The notes under the pieces: model-generated
Seen by the model: the letters and a program-made list of their open reading frames with translations, nothing else
The model's database searches: none
What the model was told of the DNA's origin: nothing
Assembly: GCA_965220415.1 (NCBI GenBank)
Contig: OZ244829.1
Location: forward strand, 930,001 to 994,000
Length of the DNA: 64,000 nt
Direction: 5' to 3'
From: JAJDTR01 sp965220415
GTDB taxonomy: Bacteria; Poribacteria; WGA-4E; JAJDTR01
Part shown: positions 43,376 to 51,744 of the stretch, one piece after another
How the letters are laid out: every line of letters starts with the position of its first letter
Position numbering within the stretch: position 1 is the stretch's first letter
Made by a program: the position numbers and the translations under genes

Positions 43376-44236
43376 TTATGAATCCTGTCGTGGTGAATCA
43401 TCGGTTTCAATGAAATAATCCAAATCCACTCGTTTGAGTTCGTAGGATTTTACAACAGATACACCTACGTTATGGTCAATCATATATTCTGCGAGTTGGT
43501 GCCCATCAATGAGGACAATCTTGGATTCAATGTTGTTGACGTATTCCCGGGCATCTCTCGAAAAACCTGACGTTGTGATGAATATTCCCTTCCTCGCTCG
43601 TTGTCCTTGTAGCGCACCCGCGAATTTTTGAAGTTCAGGACGGCTAACATTCGCTTCCCAGCGCTTGGCTTGCACGTAAACTACATCAAGACCCAATCTA
43701 TCCTCGTTTATGATGCCGTCAATTCCGCCATCACCGCTACGTCCAACGGCTTTGGCGGCATCTTCCCGCGAACCGCCGTATCCCATTTCCACGAGAAGGT
43801 CTATAACGAGTTCTTCAAAGAAGGTAGGGGAGTTATCCATAATCTGCTCAAGTAACTCCGCCGCCAATTTTTCTCTAATTTGCTGGTAATTTTCGTCAAT
43901 AGATTCCTCAGCGGTTTGACCATCTCCCTCACCATTAGGAGCGGGAGGACTGCCCGAGTTTTGCCTGAAATACTCAAGCCCCTGAGCCGTTATTCTGTGA
44001 TAGCCGCGTCGTGTTGACTCCAGCAAACCTTCACTCTTCAGTTCGTGTTGTACCCAACTGCATAAATGATGAAACCTCTTTGTTCTACCACTTGGTATGA
44101 CTTCGTTTCTCTCCTCATCAGTGAGTGAAAAGTAATCTTGCAGTTGGGGCACAATATCCCTGAGTTGATATTCCCTTCCATCAGTAACAAGCTGAAGGAG
44201 AGGAAGCTTAATCTGTCTGAGTTTTGGTAAAGGCAT
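43376..44236 (-). CDS. Mrr-family restriction endonuclease
   Basis: The 286-residue protein has an N-terminal Mrr_N winged-helix domain (~12-95), a charged linker and a C-terminal restriction-endonuclease-fold domain. The catalytic core reads SGDGGIDGIINEDRLGLD followed by VYVQAKRW, giving the Asp...Q-x-K nuclease motif. Mrr is a type IV enzyme that cleaves methylated DNA and responds to foreign methylases. Being in one operon with an HsdM methylase is unexpected. GGAGAAATTGATATA precedes ATG 44236. Confidence 0.92.
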   Translation of the reverse strand: MPLPKLRQIKLPLLQLVTDGREYQLRDIVPQLQDYFSLTDEERNEVIPSGRTKRFHHLCSWVQHELKSEGLLESTRRGYHRITAQGLEYFRQNSGSPPAPNGEGDGQTAEESIDENYQQIREKLAAELLEQIMDNSPTFFEELVIDLLVEMGYGGSREDAAKAVGRSGDGGIDGIINEDRLGLDVVYVQAKRWEANVSRPELQKFAGALQGQRARKGIFITTSGFSRDAREYVNNIESKIVLIDGHQLAEYMIDHNVGVSVVKSYELKRVDLDYFIETDDSPRQDS

Positions 44237-44361
44237 TATATCAATTTCTCCGAGAAGAGTTAAATCCGAAAACGACCCGTTAACTCATAAGTATACCACA
44301 TCTAAATGACAATTTGGAGAACTTGAAAGTGAATCACATAAAATGCACCATGGTGCGGTAG

Positions 44362-44592
44362 GTAGGTTGGGTTGAACGGAAATGTGAGAAATCACGTGCA
44401 AAAGGAGGGTTTTCGAAGTGTCATCTCACCTCGGAGAGGACCGAAATTTGCGTGAAACCCAACATTCATCGCACATGTGGCGGTTATGTGTTGGGTTTCG
44501 CAATATTTTGTGAACACGAACGGGTTATCGAAAATCCTACTCTCCTTTGAAACTGAACAGGATTTGGTTGTTGACCGCTCAACCCAACCTAC
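44362..44592. repeat. Repeat D, copy 2
   Basis: Starts GTAGGTTGGGTTGAACGG and ends CGCTCAACCCAACCTAC. Internal AAACCCAACA and TGTTGGGTTT pair as in copy 1. Confidence 0.75.
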
Positions 44593-44760
44593 AGTGCTGA
44601 GAAAGGTTTTATTGAGAAACCATAGTTTCGGATTCCATGAAAAAAGCTCTCCCAAATTTGTAACATATTTTCTCCCAATGACCGTGTATGTGCTAAAATA
44701 TGGGAAGCAAGTGCGGAGAGTGTCGGCAGGTAGAATTGTCGGTTCAAATCGAAAACGGAG

Positions 44761-44790
44761 AAACCGAGTTTTGCGGAAAAAACTCGGTTT
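44761..44790. repeat. AAACCGAG hairpin upstream of SMP-30 gene
   Basis: AAACCGAGTTTT / AAAACTCGGTTT stem of 12 pairs with a six-base loop, 37 bases before the first possible start. A similar hairpin precedes the next gene. Confidence 0.65.
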
Positions 44791-44826
44791 CGTCACACCA
44801 TTTTTCCGCGCGGACAGCACCACGTT

Positions 44827-45693
44827 ATGGAGCGAAAGGAGAAGGAAGCATTGAACGAGGAACTCTTTGTTAGCCAAGAATTCACGCCCGTCAACAGTTT
44901 TACGTCCGGAGTCGAAGGTCCCGCCTGCGATGCAGAGGGTAACCTCTACGCCGTGAATTATGCACGGCAGCACACCATCGGAAAAGTCACACCGGCTGGA
45001 GAAGCGAGTGTTTTCGTAGAACTCCCAACCGGCAGTGTCGGCAACGGCATCCGATTCAATAGTGAGGGGGATATGTTTATCGCGGACTACACGAACCACA
45101 ATGTGCTGAAGGTTGATATGGAGACGCGGCACATTTCGGTTCACGCTCATGAGCCGCGTATGAATCAGCCGAACGATCTCGCCATCGGCGCAAATGATAT
45201 TCTGTATGCCAGCGACCCAAATTGGCCCGAGTCGACAGGACAGTTGTGGCGAGTTGGGGTGGATGGCGAGGTCACGCTGCTGGAAGCGGGAATGGGAACC
45301 ACCAACGGGATCGAAGTTAGTCCCGACGAGCAAACGCTCTATGTCAACGAATCCAACCAGCTAAATGTCTGGGCGTATGACCTTTCGCCCGACGGGGAGA
45401 TTAGCAATAAGCGGCTGTTTATCGAATTCCCCGATTTCAATATGGACGGCATGCGCTGCGATGTGCAAGGCAATCTGTATGTCACTCGACACGGCAAGGG
45501 GGCTGTTGCGAAGATCTCGCCGGAGGGCGAGGTGCTATTGGAGGTACAGCTAACAGGAAAACTTTGTACGAACATCGCTTTTGGCGGAACTGACGGTCGT
45601 ACCTGTTATGTGACGCTGGCGGACCGAGGGAATGTGGAAACCTTCCGCGCCGACGAACCCGGACGAAGTTGGGCGTTGTCAAAACGTAGATAA
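44827..45693 (+). CDS. SMP-30/gluconolactonase-like beta-propeller protein
   Basis: The 288-residue protein is a six-bladed propeller of the SMP-30/gluconolaconase/LRE-like family. Typical repeats are visible: EGPACDAEGNLYAV, GNGIRFNSEGDMFIAD, QPNDLAIGANDILYASDP, TNGIEVSPDEQTLYVNE and MDGMRCDVQGNLYVT, containing the metal-binding Glu, Asn and Asp residues of the family. Likely a lactonase acting on sugar lactones. Start is ATG 44827, or TTG at codon 9, which has GGAGAAGG directly upstream. No signal peptide. Confidence 0.9.
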   Translation: MERKEKEALNEELFVSQEFTPVNSFTSGVEGPACDAEGNLYAVNYARQHTIGKVTPAGEASVFVELPTGSVGNGIRFNSEGDMFIADYTNHNVLKVDMETRHISVHAHEPRMNQPNDLAIGANDILYASDPNWPESTGQLWRVGVDGEVTLLEAGMGTTNGIEVSPDEQTLYVNESNQLNVWAYDLSPDGEISNKRLFIEFPDFNMDGMRCDVQGNLYVTRHGKGAVAKISPEGEVLLEVQLTGKLCTNIAFGGTDGRTCYVTLADRGNVETFRADEPGRSWALSKRR

Positions 45694-45826
45694 CGAAAGC
45701 AACATGTGGACGATTCTCGAAAAGAGCGGGGAGTCGGCAGGTGGGTGTTCTCTCCGCCTTGGGATTGAGATATCTTTGCCATTGCCAACGGGGCTGATAA
45801 CGAATTGACTAGCTAGTTCTTGTTAA

Positions 45827-45858
45827 GAACCCAAGTTTTCAAGAAAAAACTCGGGTTC
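45827..45858. repeat. GAACCC hairpin upstream of the M81 gene
   Basis: GAACCCAAGTTTT / AAAACTCGGGTTC arms with a loop of about six bases. It lies 12 bases before ATG 45871 and around the ribosome site, so it could affect translation. Confidence 0.6.
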
Positions 45859-45870
45859 AAGGGGGATTTG

Positions 45871-47343
45871 ATGCGGATTGCGACGGGATGTATTGGGCAC
45901 GAAACGAATACCTTTTCGCCCGTACCGACCACGCTTGACAGTTTTAGAAGAATGGTCGGCGACGAAATTCTCAGGAACTTCGGAAACACTTCTACCGTTA
46001 CGAGCGGTATCATTGACGCCGCGGATGAATTGAAGGTGGAGCTTGTTCCACTCCTCTGGAGTTTTGCCACGCCGTCCAGAAAGGTTGAACAGGACGCCTA
46101 CGACGCGCTCAAATCCGAATTTCTTGATCTGCTTTCGGGTACCGGCGAGATAGACGGAGTGGTGCTTGATTTGCACGGCGCCATGGTGACGGAGGATATT
46201 GAGGATGCCGAAGCCGATCTGATTTCCAGCGTGCGCGAGATTGTCGGTTCCCGCCCCATTGTAGTGACGTTCGATCTGCATGCAAACATCACTCCCGAAA
46301 CCGTGAAATACCCTGACGTGATTATCGGATTCGACACCTATCCTCACGTTGACACTTACGAACGGGGAGTCGAAGCGGTTGAAGTCATCTACAAAACAGT
46401 GCGGGGAGAGATTATGCCGACGATGGCATACCGCCAACTTCCGCTTTTGACATCTCCGCCGGCACAGTGCACCATGAGACCGCCTGCGAGTGATTTGGTG
46501 AAAAGACTCCACCAGTTGGAATCTGAAGACGGCGTAGTAACGGCGACGTTGTCCATGGGGTTCCCTTTTGCGGACATCCGTGACGCGGGCGTTTCCGTGC
46601 TCGTAACCACGGACGGGAACCGCGAGCTTGCCGAACAGAAGGTCAGTGAATTTGCCGCACGCCTCTGGTCAATACGCGAAGATTTTCGTACAAACCTTGT
46701 ATCGATTGAGGAAGCCATCGAACACACAAATGACTCATCGGGGCAGCCCATTGTTTTGGCGGAAGGTGCGGACAATCCCGGCGGCGGAGGCCCCTGTGAC
46801 GGCACATTTATCCTGCGTGCTTTCGTGGAGGCAGATGTCCGTGATGCCGTTGTGGCGATTATTTCAGATCCCGAATCCGTTGCCCACGCGATTGACGCGG
46901 GGGTCGGAAACCGCGTAACTCTCAACGTTGGCGGTAAGACGGACGACATGCACGGCGAACCCGTGATACTTGATGCCTATGTGAAAACAATCTCCGATGG
47001 TGTCTACGTACGTAAGGGACCGATGGCAAGAGGAGCCACTGACAGAATGGGACGCACCGCAGTGATTAAGACAGGAGGGATAGAGGTTATTTTAACCGAG
47101 GAGCGGTCGCAACCGCTTGATGCCGAAGTTCTTCGCAGCGTTGGCATAGAGCCGAGGGATAGGAAGCTTATTGCGTTGAAATCTGCCGTGCACTACCGCG
47201 CGGACTACACGCCGATTGCCCACGAGATACTGGAGGTAGATACACCGGGTGTCCACAGCCCGAACCTTATGAATTTCAGGTATGAGAATTTGAGGCGGCC
47301 AATTTATCCGATAGACCCGATGACGGAGTTGTTGGAAATGTAA
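45871..47343 (+). CDS. M81-family metallopeptidase (MlrC-like)
   Basis: The 490-residue protein has both domains of the M81/MlrC family. The N-terminal domain starts MRIATGCIGHETNTFSPVPT and contains LDLHGAM, FDLHANIT and GFDTYPHVDTYERG with the predicted zinc ligands; the MlrC C-terminal domain begins near EGADNPGGGGPCDG. MlrC is associated with degradation of microcystin peptides, but most relatives have unknown substrates. ATG 45871 follows AAGGGGGATTTG; the longer frame from 45820 would translate the hairpin repeat. Confidence 0.92.
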   Translation: MRIATGCIGHETNTFSPVPTTLDSFRRMVGDEILRNFGNTSTVTSGIIDAADELKVELVPLLWSFATPSRKVEQDAYDALKSEFLDLLSGTGEIDGVVLDLHGAMVTEDIEDAEADLISSVREIVGSRPIVVTFDLHANITPETVKYPDVIIGFDTYPHVDTYERGVEAVEVIYKTVRGEIMPTMAYRQLPLLTSPPAQCTMRPPASDLVKRLHQLESEDGVVTATLSMGFPFADIRDAGVSVLVTTDGNRELAEQKVSEFAARLWSIREDFRTNLVSIEEAIEHTNDSSGQPIVLAEGADNPGGGGPCDGTFILRAFVEADVRDAVVAIISDPESVAHAIDAGVGNRVTLNVGGKTDDMHGEPVILDAYVKTISDGVYVRKGPMARGATDRMGRTAVIKTGGIEVILTEERSQPLDAEVLRSVGIEPRDRKLIALKSAVHYRADYTPIAHEILEVDTPGVHSPNLMNFRYENLRRPIYPIDPMTELLEM

Positions 47344-47377
47344 AATGGGTGAAGGTTGAGGTGTTCCAATGTTTGAT

Positions 47378-47394
47378 GGTGGGCAGTGCCCACC
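47378..47394. repeat. 17-base palindrome followed by CTAC
   Basis: GGTGGGCAGTGCCCACC-CTAC, same as at 34296. Confidence 0.7.
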
Positions 47395-47462
47395 CTACAG
47401 TGCTCATTGTTCCCTCGGTTGATCGCACCCTACAAATGTACAAAGTCGAGCTACGAGGCTGA

Positions 47463-47528
47463 ATATATACCGGTTCGGTTAGGAAACCGAACCTACCGCA
47501 GTGTATAAATAGTTTTGGTTTTACTACA
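47463..47528. repeat. Composite palindromic element P, partial copy 4
   Basis: Only the second half: CGGTTCGGTTAGG / AAACCGAACCTACCG followed by GTGTATAAATAG and TTGGTTTTACTA. Just upstream (near 47440) is an M2-like end, so it may have been truncated by an M2 insertion. Confidence 0.65.
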
Positions 47529-47543
47529 GATTTTGAAGCCGCA

Positions 47544-48992
47544 TTACTTGGTCAATTTTACGGCGTCACGGTATTTCTGGCGCGCGAACCTGTTCCACTC
47601 GGTTAGTTTCTGATTTCGATAATCCGGCTTTTTCCACTCCGATTGCGCTATCCGCATCCCCTCTTCCGCCGTAATCGGCATCTGTGTCATCCTGTCGATT
47701 GCCGCTGCCCGCTTCTGTTCGTCATTACACATGTTGATGGCTTTCCACGCGGAAACCAAGTCTTTGTGCGGATCGATAACCAGCGCTCCGATGAGATCAT
47801 TGACGATCGCCCAGCGTATTCCGCCTTTGGCTGCATCGTATTGGATTGGGTTCAATTCCCGTTTGAATGGGTTGATGACCACACACCGGTCACCGAGTTC
47901 ATCGTATAATGCAGGAACGACACTTGCTCGATTTAAGCCGCCCCGCCACTTTGGTCCTTCGGGATCGTCGTCACGCAGCACCCAGAGTTTTTGCGCCGTA
48001 TCGGAAAGCACAAATTCAAGAAACGCCTGAGCAACTTCCACGTTCGGCGCTCCTTTAAGTATTGCGATCGAATCGGGGCTGACGACTGCCGCATCCGGCG
48101 GAACGAGATACTTGATGACATCGTCGCCAAGCACCGCAATTTGTCCGTAAGCGTAAAAATCTATCGCCATTCCGTAGATGACTTGACCGGAGACAACGTC
48201 CTTGGGAATCGCGTTCGATCCCGCAGAGAACCCTCGTACATTTGCGCCCAACTTCGTGATGAGTCCGAATCCTTCTTCCCAGCCGTATCCCTGCAAGATG
48301 ATTTCATACATCATGTGGGCGCTGCCGCTTTCGCGAGGATCCGCGGCGCCAACTCGACCAATCAAATTAGGCTGAGTCAAGTCATTCCATGTTGCTACTT
48401 CGGGTAATTGGAGGAATTCGCGAAGTTCCTCGTTGTACATGATGCCGAAACTGGACAGCGCTGCCCCGTACCAGCGATACTTGGGGTCATACACGGGGAT
48501 TCCGAAGATTTCTTTGGGTACCCGTCCCAATTGCGCGTCGGGCAGCTTGTAGGGAAAAAGCAATCCCTGATCGGCGAGTTTGAGGTAGTTGTCTGTCCCG
48601 CCGCCGAAAAAAAGATCAATTCCAATGCCTTGGGGCACACGTTGGAACTCGGACTCAATGAAGCGAAAGTCCGAAGACGATCCGCCCAAATCTAACCAAT
48701 CGAGCGCTACTGACCTTCCCGTTTTCTGGAGATACCATTCCTTGAAGGTGCGGCCGAACTCTTTTTCAATTGACTCGGGATGCGGTGATATGATGATGAG
48801 CTTATCTTCGATGGCGAGCGATTTTGGCGGGCAGAAAATCGTGCAGCAGAGAATGATGATTAGGGTAAAAATGGACGCCTTGGCGGGAGATACTGCCGCA
48901 GTTCTTTTCTCCGGGGTCGATTGCTGTAGCAAACACGGCTGATGCATTCGGGGCTTAATCTTACCTCCGCTAGGTTTACTCCAACCGTTCAC
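47544..48992 (-). CDS. Extracellular solute-binding protein of an ABC transporter
   Basis: The 482-residue protein has a hydrophobic export segment at ~40-60 (ASIFTLIIILCCTIFCPP) and then a type II periplasmic binding fold starting KLIIISPHPESIEKEF, resembling iron(III)/polyamine/phosphonate binding proteins. GTG 48992 overlaps the stop codon of the upstream 44-residue frame by four bases (GTGA), so coupled translation is likely; an ATG 15 codons later is an alternative. No permease or ATPase gene lies nearby. Ligand unknown. Confidence 0.85.
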   Translation of the reverse strand: MNGWSKPSGGKIKPRMHQPCLLQQSTPEKRTAAVSPAKASIFTLIIILCCTIFCPPKSLAIEDKLIIISPHPESIEKEFGRTFKEWYLQKTGRSVALDWLDLGGSSSDFRFIESEFQRVPQGIGIDLFFGGGTDNYLKLADQGLLFPYKLPDAQLGRVPKEIFGIPVYDPKYRWYGAALSSFGIMYNEELREFLQLPEVATWNDLTQPNLIGRVGAADPRESGSAHMMYEIILQGYGWEEGFGLITKLGANVRGFSAGSNAIPKDVVSGQVIYGMAIDFYAYGQIAVLGDDVIKYLVPPDAAVVSPDSIAILKGAPNVEVAQAFLEFVLSDTAQKLWVLRDDDPEGPKWRGGLNRASVVPALYDELGDRCVVINPFKRELNPIQYDAAKGGIRWAIVNDLIGALVIDPHKDLVSAWKAINMCNDEQKRAAAIDRMTQMPITAEEGMRIAQSEWKKPDYRNQKLTEWNRFARQKYRDAVKLTK

Positions 48993-49123
48993 ATTAGACT
49001 AACGATTGAGGGCATCTTCCAGATTAGAACAAGAATTGCTGCCAACACAATGAGATAGAACACGATTAACTTCCATGACCCCGGTTTAATCGCGCGTTGC
49101 GACGGTCGTTTAACAGATTTCAT
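48989..49123 (-). CDS. 44-residue single-helix membrane peptide coupled to the binding protein
   Basis: ATG 49123 with GAAGGT upstream opens 44 codons ending TGA at 48989. The product has a basic N-terminus (MKSVKRPSQRAIKPGSWK) and a single helix LIVFYLIVLAAILVLIW. Its stop overlaps the GTG start of the solute-binding protein in a GTGA arrangement. It begins 50 bases after the CorC-like stop codon on the same strand. Possibly a small accessory membrane subunit. No family recognised. Confidence 0.6.
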   Translation of the reverse strand: MKSVKRPSQRAIKPGSWKLIVFYLIVLAAILVLIWKMPSIVSLM

Positions 49124-49173
49124 AACGTACCTTCACGGACTTCCCAATTCTACTGATTAAGGCGACAACTCTA

Positions 49174-50103
49174 TCAACTGCGTTTTTTCTGGTTTCTTGG
49201 AACGTTGACGCGCGTCGCTTGAACAGATATTATTCCGTACCCGAAAACTTCCTCAACCATGAATTCGATGTTGTCGTAGGCGATCTTTTCGCCGCGTTCC
49301 GGTAGACGACCGAGTTGAGCCAAGATGAACCCACCAATCGTATCAAAACGATCTTTGGGTATGTCGATCCCCAATTCATCATTGACAACATCGATTGAGG
49401 TGCGCGCATCAAGTGACCAGTGATCAGTGCCAAGCAATTCCGCATGCGGACTGTTGCGTTTGTGATTGTAGCGGATTTCACCGACAATCAATTCCAGAAT
49501 ATCCTCCAGTGTCACGAAGCCGGTGCATCCGGCATGTTCTCCGATAACGGCTGCTACAGGTTCGGTTGAGCCGCGCATCTCCTCAAGTAGTTCGCCAGCG
49601 GGTTTTGTTTCCGGCACACGCTCCAGTCGGCGAACAAAAGCGATCACATCATTATATTCGCGCGGAGTAAAAAGGATTTCCATGACATCTACCACGCCGA
49701 TGAGCCTGTCTATGCGTTCCTCAAAAACTGGAACATAGCGATAATTCGCGCTTTCCGCTACGGCTTTGACTCGAACCGTTGGAGTATTGACGTGTACAGC
49801 CACAAGCTCCGAAAGCGGAATCATAACTTCGCGTATTGCCGTGGTAGCTAAAGAAAATACGCCTCGCAGCATGCGCACTTCGTTGCTTGGAAAGGCATCT
49901 AAATTTTCAAATACGACCCGTTTGATATGCTCCTCTGTCGGGCCGCTCTTGCGTTTACGTTTGCCGAAAAAGCCCCTGCCCTCGACGTTTTCGTCTCGCT
50001 TGGGAACAAGCTTGCGTCCTCGCTGTGCAGAAACAACCAAAGCCTCCGAAGAGGTTGTTTCGACGACTTTTATGTTTCCTGGTCGAGATGGTTTTTCTTT
50101 CAT
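49174..50103 (-). CDS. CorC/HlyC-like CBS-domain protein
   Basis: The 309-residue protein lacks the DUF21 membrane domain and matches the soluble CorC form. After a basic N-terminus of ~55 residues come IREVMIPLSELVAVH (first CBS) and the second CBS ending TGFVTLEDILELIVGEI, then the CorC_HlyC C-terminal domain (FDTIGGFILAQLGRLPERGEKI). Such proteins influence Mg/Co efflux or ion homeostasis, or sense adenosine nucleotides. GCGAGGTAAGATT precedes ATG 50103. Confidence 0.92.
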   Translation of the reverse strand: MKEKPSRPGNIKVVETTSSEALVVSAQRGRKLVPKRDENVEGRGFFGKRKRKSGPTEEHIKRVVFENLDAFPSNEVRMLRGVFSLATTAIREVMIPLSELVAVHVNTPTVRVKAVAESANYRYVPVFEERIDRLIGVVDVMEILFTPREYNDVIAFVRRLERVPETKPAGELLEEMRGSTEPVAAVIGEHAGCTGFVTLEDILELIVGEIRYNHKRNSPHAELLGTDHWSLDARTSIDVVNDELGIDIPKDRFDTIGGFILAQLGRLPERGEKIAYDNIEFMVEEVFGYGIISVQATRVNVPRNQKKRS

Positions 50104-50700
50104 AATCTTACCTCGCTACCATGGTCTTCGAGGTTTGCCCAGTTTCACTAAATCACTGTGGCTGAACATTGGCGTAACTGAACCTTTGGCACCTCGTAGT
50201 GGTTAGTTTCAACGGTTACCGCTCTTCAATCTAGACTGGACACCACCAATTCAGAAATCTTACCGGTAGCATTTTTAGCGTATTGATATTTGAGCCTTAT
50301 GAAAAAGAACGTCTGACAGGGACCCTGCCGATGTCAAACATGCAGGGATAGCCCGAAATTTTTCGATGAAGAGCGCACCAATTGATGTGGATAAAGAATT
50401 AATTCTCGCTCTGCGAATCAAATAGTAACTTATTTGTGAGATTATATCACAACATCCAATTCGCTTTCAATGGCATTCGATCATGGCCGTGGGGCACACA
50501 GAATAGCGACTGATTCGGTAAACCGCCAGAAATCTCCGCTATTTTTCACCAAAGTAATGGTTTCATTACGGTTGTCGACGCGCTCTTTCGTTACCTCTGT
50601 AGATTGGGATTGTATCAGTTTGCCTCACGAAAAAATACGTAGCACATTATTCAGTCGTGTCAATTCCGCAGTTCCAAGCAACTTCCAAGAAAATACTTAT
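50104..50700. other. Intergenic region, no gene recognised
   Basis: About 600 bases upstream of CorC without a credible gene or recognised repeat; the CorC promoter must lie here. The next 1.5 kb (50701-52223) is repeats. Confidence 0.5.
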
Positions 50701-50820
50701 GCCATTTCTCTAAAATGCTAGTGCATTAATAGCGTGAATGAGGTCAAGAAGTTTGCGCGGGGCGGAACAAGAAGTCTAGTCTCCACGCAAAGCCGACGGG
50801 GCAAGATGCCCCGCCTACGT
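50701..50820. repeat. Repeat E, copy 1
   Basis: Starts CCATTTCTCTAAAATG and continues through AAGCC-GACGGGGCAAGATG to a CCCCGCCTACG end. The same order recurs at 63898-64000. The final GGGGCAAGATGCCCCGCC block also lies inside the M2 MITE at 21645. Confidence 0.7.
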
Positions 50821-50949
50821 AGAAGGTAAACGATATAATACAGACATCATATGCACTGTTCTCATCTTCCGCATAATAGACTTGTGCAATCTCAAATTTT
50901 CACATACAAAACTTGGGGTATATATCAGGGGAAACGCATCTGGCCTGCA

Positions 50950-50978
50950 TTGACAACTTTACACATATATAGTATAAT
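50950..50978 (+). promoter_or_regulatory. Consensus sigma-70 promoter inside the element
   Basis: TTGACA (50950-50955), 17-base spacer, TATAAT (50973-50978). It points at a frame starting at 51009. Confidence 0.7.
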
Positions 50979-51008
50979 TATGAAGCGAACAGATAAGCGG
51001 AGGAGTGA

Positions 51009-51398
51009 ATGCGCTACTCCCCGAATCGCCGATTTTCCGTGTTCCAAAGGGGTAGCGCTTGGGCTTCTCATGTACCTAAAATTGACCTAAGTTACGACAA
51101 ACTTTTTTTTCTGTTAACATTTTGTTCACATCTGTCCGCCTGTAAACCCGCGTTATCAAAGGAAAGTATTGAATCAAACCATGTGAACACTCTCTCGAAA
51201 TCAAGCCTTTGTTCACATTTTTGTTCGTATTTTAGGGGCTATTTCTACAAACAAATAGGAACAAGTTCAGCCAAAATCACCCAAAAAGCGTGGCGGATCA
51301 ACATATTGTTCACGTTTTCGAACTCTCAAGCGACCAAACAAGGGGCGATCAAAGGAATGAGAGCTTCTACCAATCTTATACCCCCTTCGCTCCGATGA
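51009..51398 (+). CDS. Doubtful 129-residue frame inside the 568-bp element
   Basis: ATG 51009 lies 5 bases after GGAGG and 31 bases after the -10 box, a good expression signal. The product (MRYSPNRRFSVFQRG...) is basic and Ser/Phe-rich with no recognised domain, and amino-acid use is unlike real genes nearby. It may be a remnant, or the true product may be an RNA. Confidence 0.25.
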   Translation: MRYSPNRRFSVFQRGSAWASHVPKIDLSYDKLFFLLTFCSHLSACKPALSKESIESNHVNTLSKSSLCSHFCSYFRGYFYKQIGTSSAKITQKAWRINILFTFSNSQATKQGAIKGMRASTNLIPPSLR

Positions 51399-51613
51399 TG
51401 CTGTAGAGTGAACAACCTTATGAAGCAGAAAAAAGCCGCGATGGTTAGTTTTTACGCGAGAGGGATTAAGTGATTATAGATGCGTTTCCCCTGGGGTATA
51501 TATCCACAAATGAGGCAAAAATCACCGAGGTACTACCGTGAATCCGATTGATTGACCGGTTTTGCCCCTCCATCGTCAACTTCATTTTACCAAGTAATAC
51601 ACCACATGGCGCA

Positions 51614-51651
51614 GGATTTACTATCGCACTCACTATTCGTTCGTTTGATCC
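51614..51651 (+). repeat. 38-bp repeat (diverged) within repeat A
   Basis: AGGATTTACTATCGCACTC at left, TTCGTTTGATCC at right; corresponds to the copy at 28078. Confidence 0.6.
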
Positions 51652-51706
51652 TCTGGAGTGCAGACGCGAGGAGGGATCGTGTTCTATTGACATCGGGGAT
51701 CTCTAT

Positions 51707-51744
51707 GGGATCTCTATCGCCTTCGTTATTCACTCAGTTGATTA
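51707..51744 (+). repeat. 38-bp dispersed repeat, copy
   Basis: GGGATCTCTATCGCCTTC...CTCAGTTGATTA, followed by a partial second unit to about 51768 and preceded by a short GGGATCTCTAT piece at 51696. Absent from repeat A copy 1. Confidence 0.7.

Larger units (their letters stand above)
44237..44826. other. Intergenic region with repeat D and a hairpin
   Basis: 590 bases. Contains repeat D copy 2 (44362-44592) and the AAACCGAG hairpin (44761-44790). A long minus-strand frame crosses here but has no ribosome site or family resemblance and runs antisense to the SMP-30 gene. Confidence 0.6.
50926..51493. mobile_element. 568-bp transposon-like element with 16-bp inverted ends and 10-bp target duplication
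   Basis: Perfect ends CAGGGGAAACGCATCT / AGATGCGTTTCCCCTG; flanked on both sides by GGGTATATAT (50916-50925 and 51494-51503). The uninterrupted site is seen in repeat A copy 1 (TTGGGATGTATATCC). No transposase can be read. Inside are a consensus promoter and a 129-codon frame. Target duplications of 9-12 bp are typical of IS4-like elements, but the family is not assigned. Confidence 0.85.

Noticed and set aside
44700..44760. tRNA-like GGTTCAAATC segment
   Set aside because: The flanks do not form acceptor, D or anticodon arms.
44392..45333. 313-codon minus-strand frame across the region before the SMP-30 gene
   Set aside because: It runs antisense through repeat D, the hairpin and half of the SMP-30 gene, has no ribosome site and no recognisable domain.
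50470..50721. 83-codon plus-strand frame upstream of the mobile repeats
   Set aside because: No ribosome site, no recognised domain, and its end runs into repeat E.
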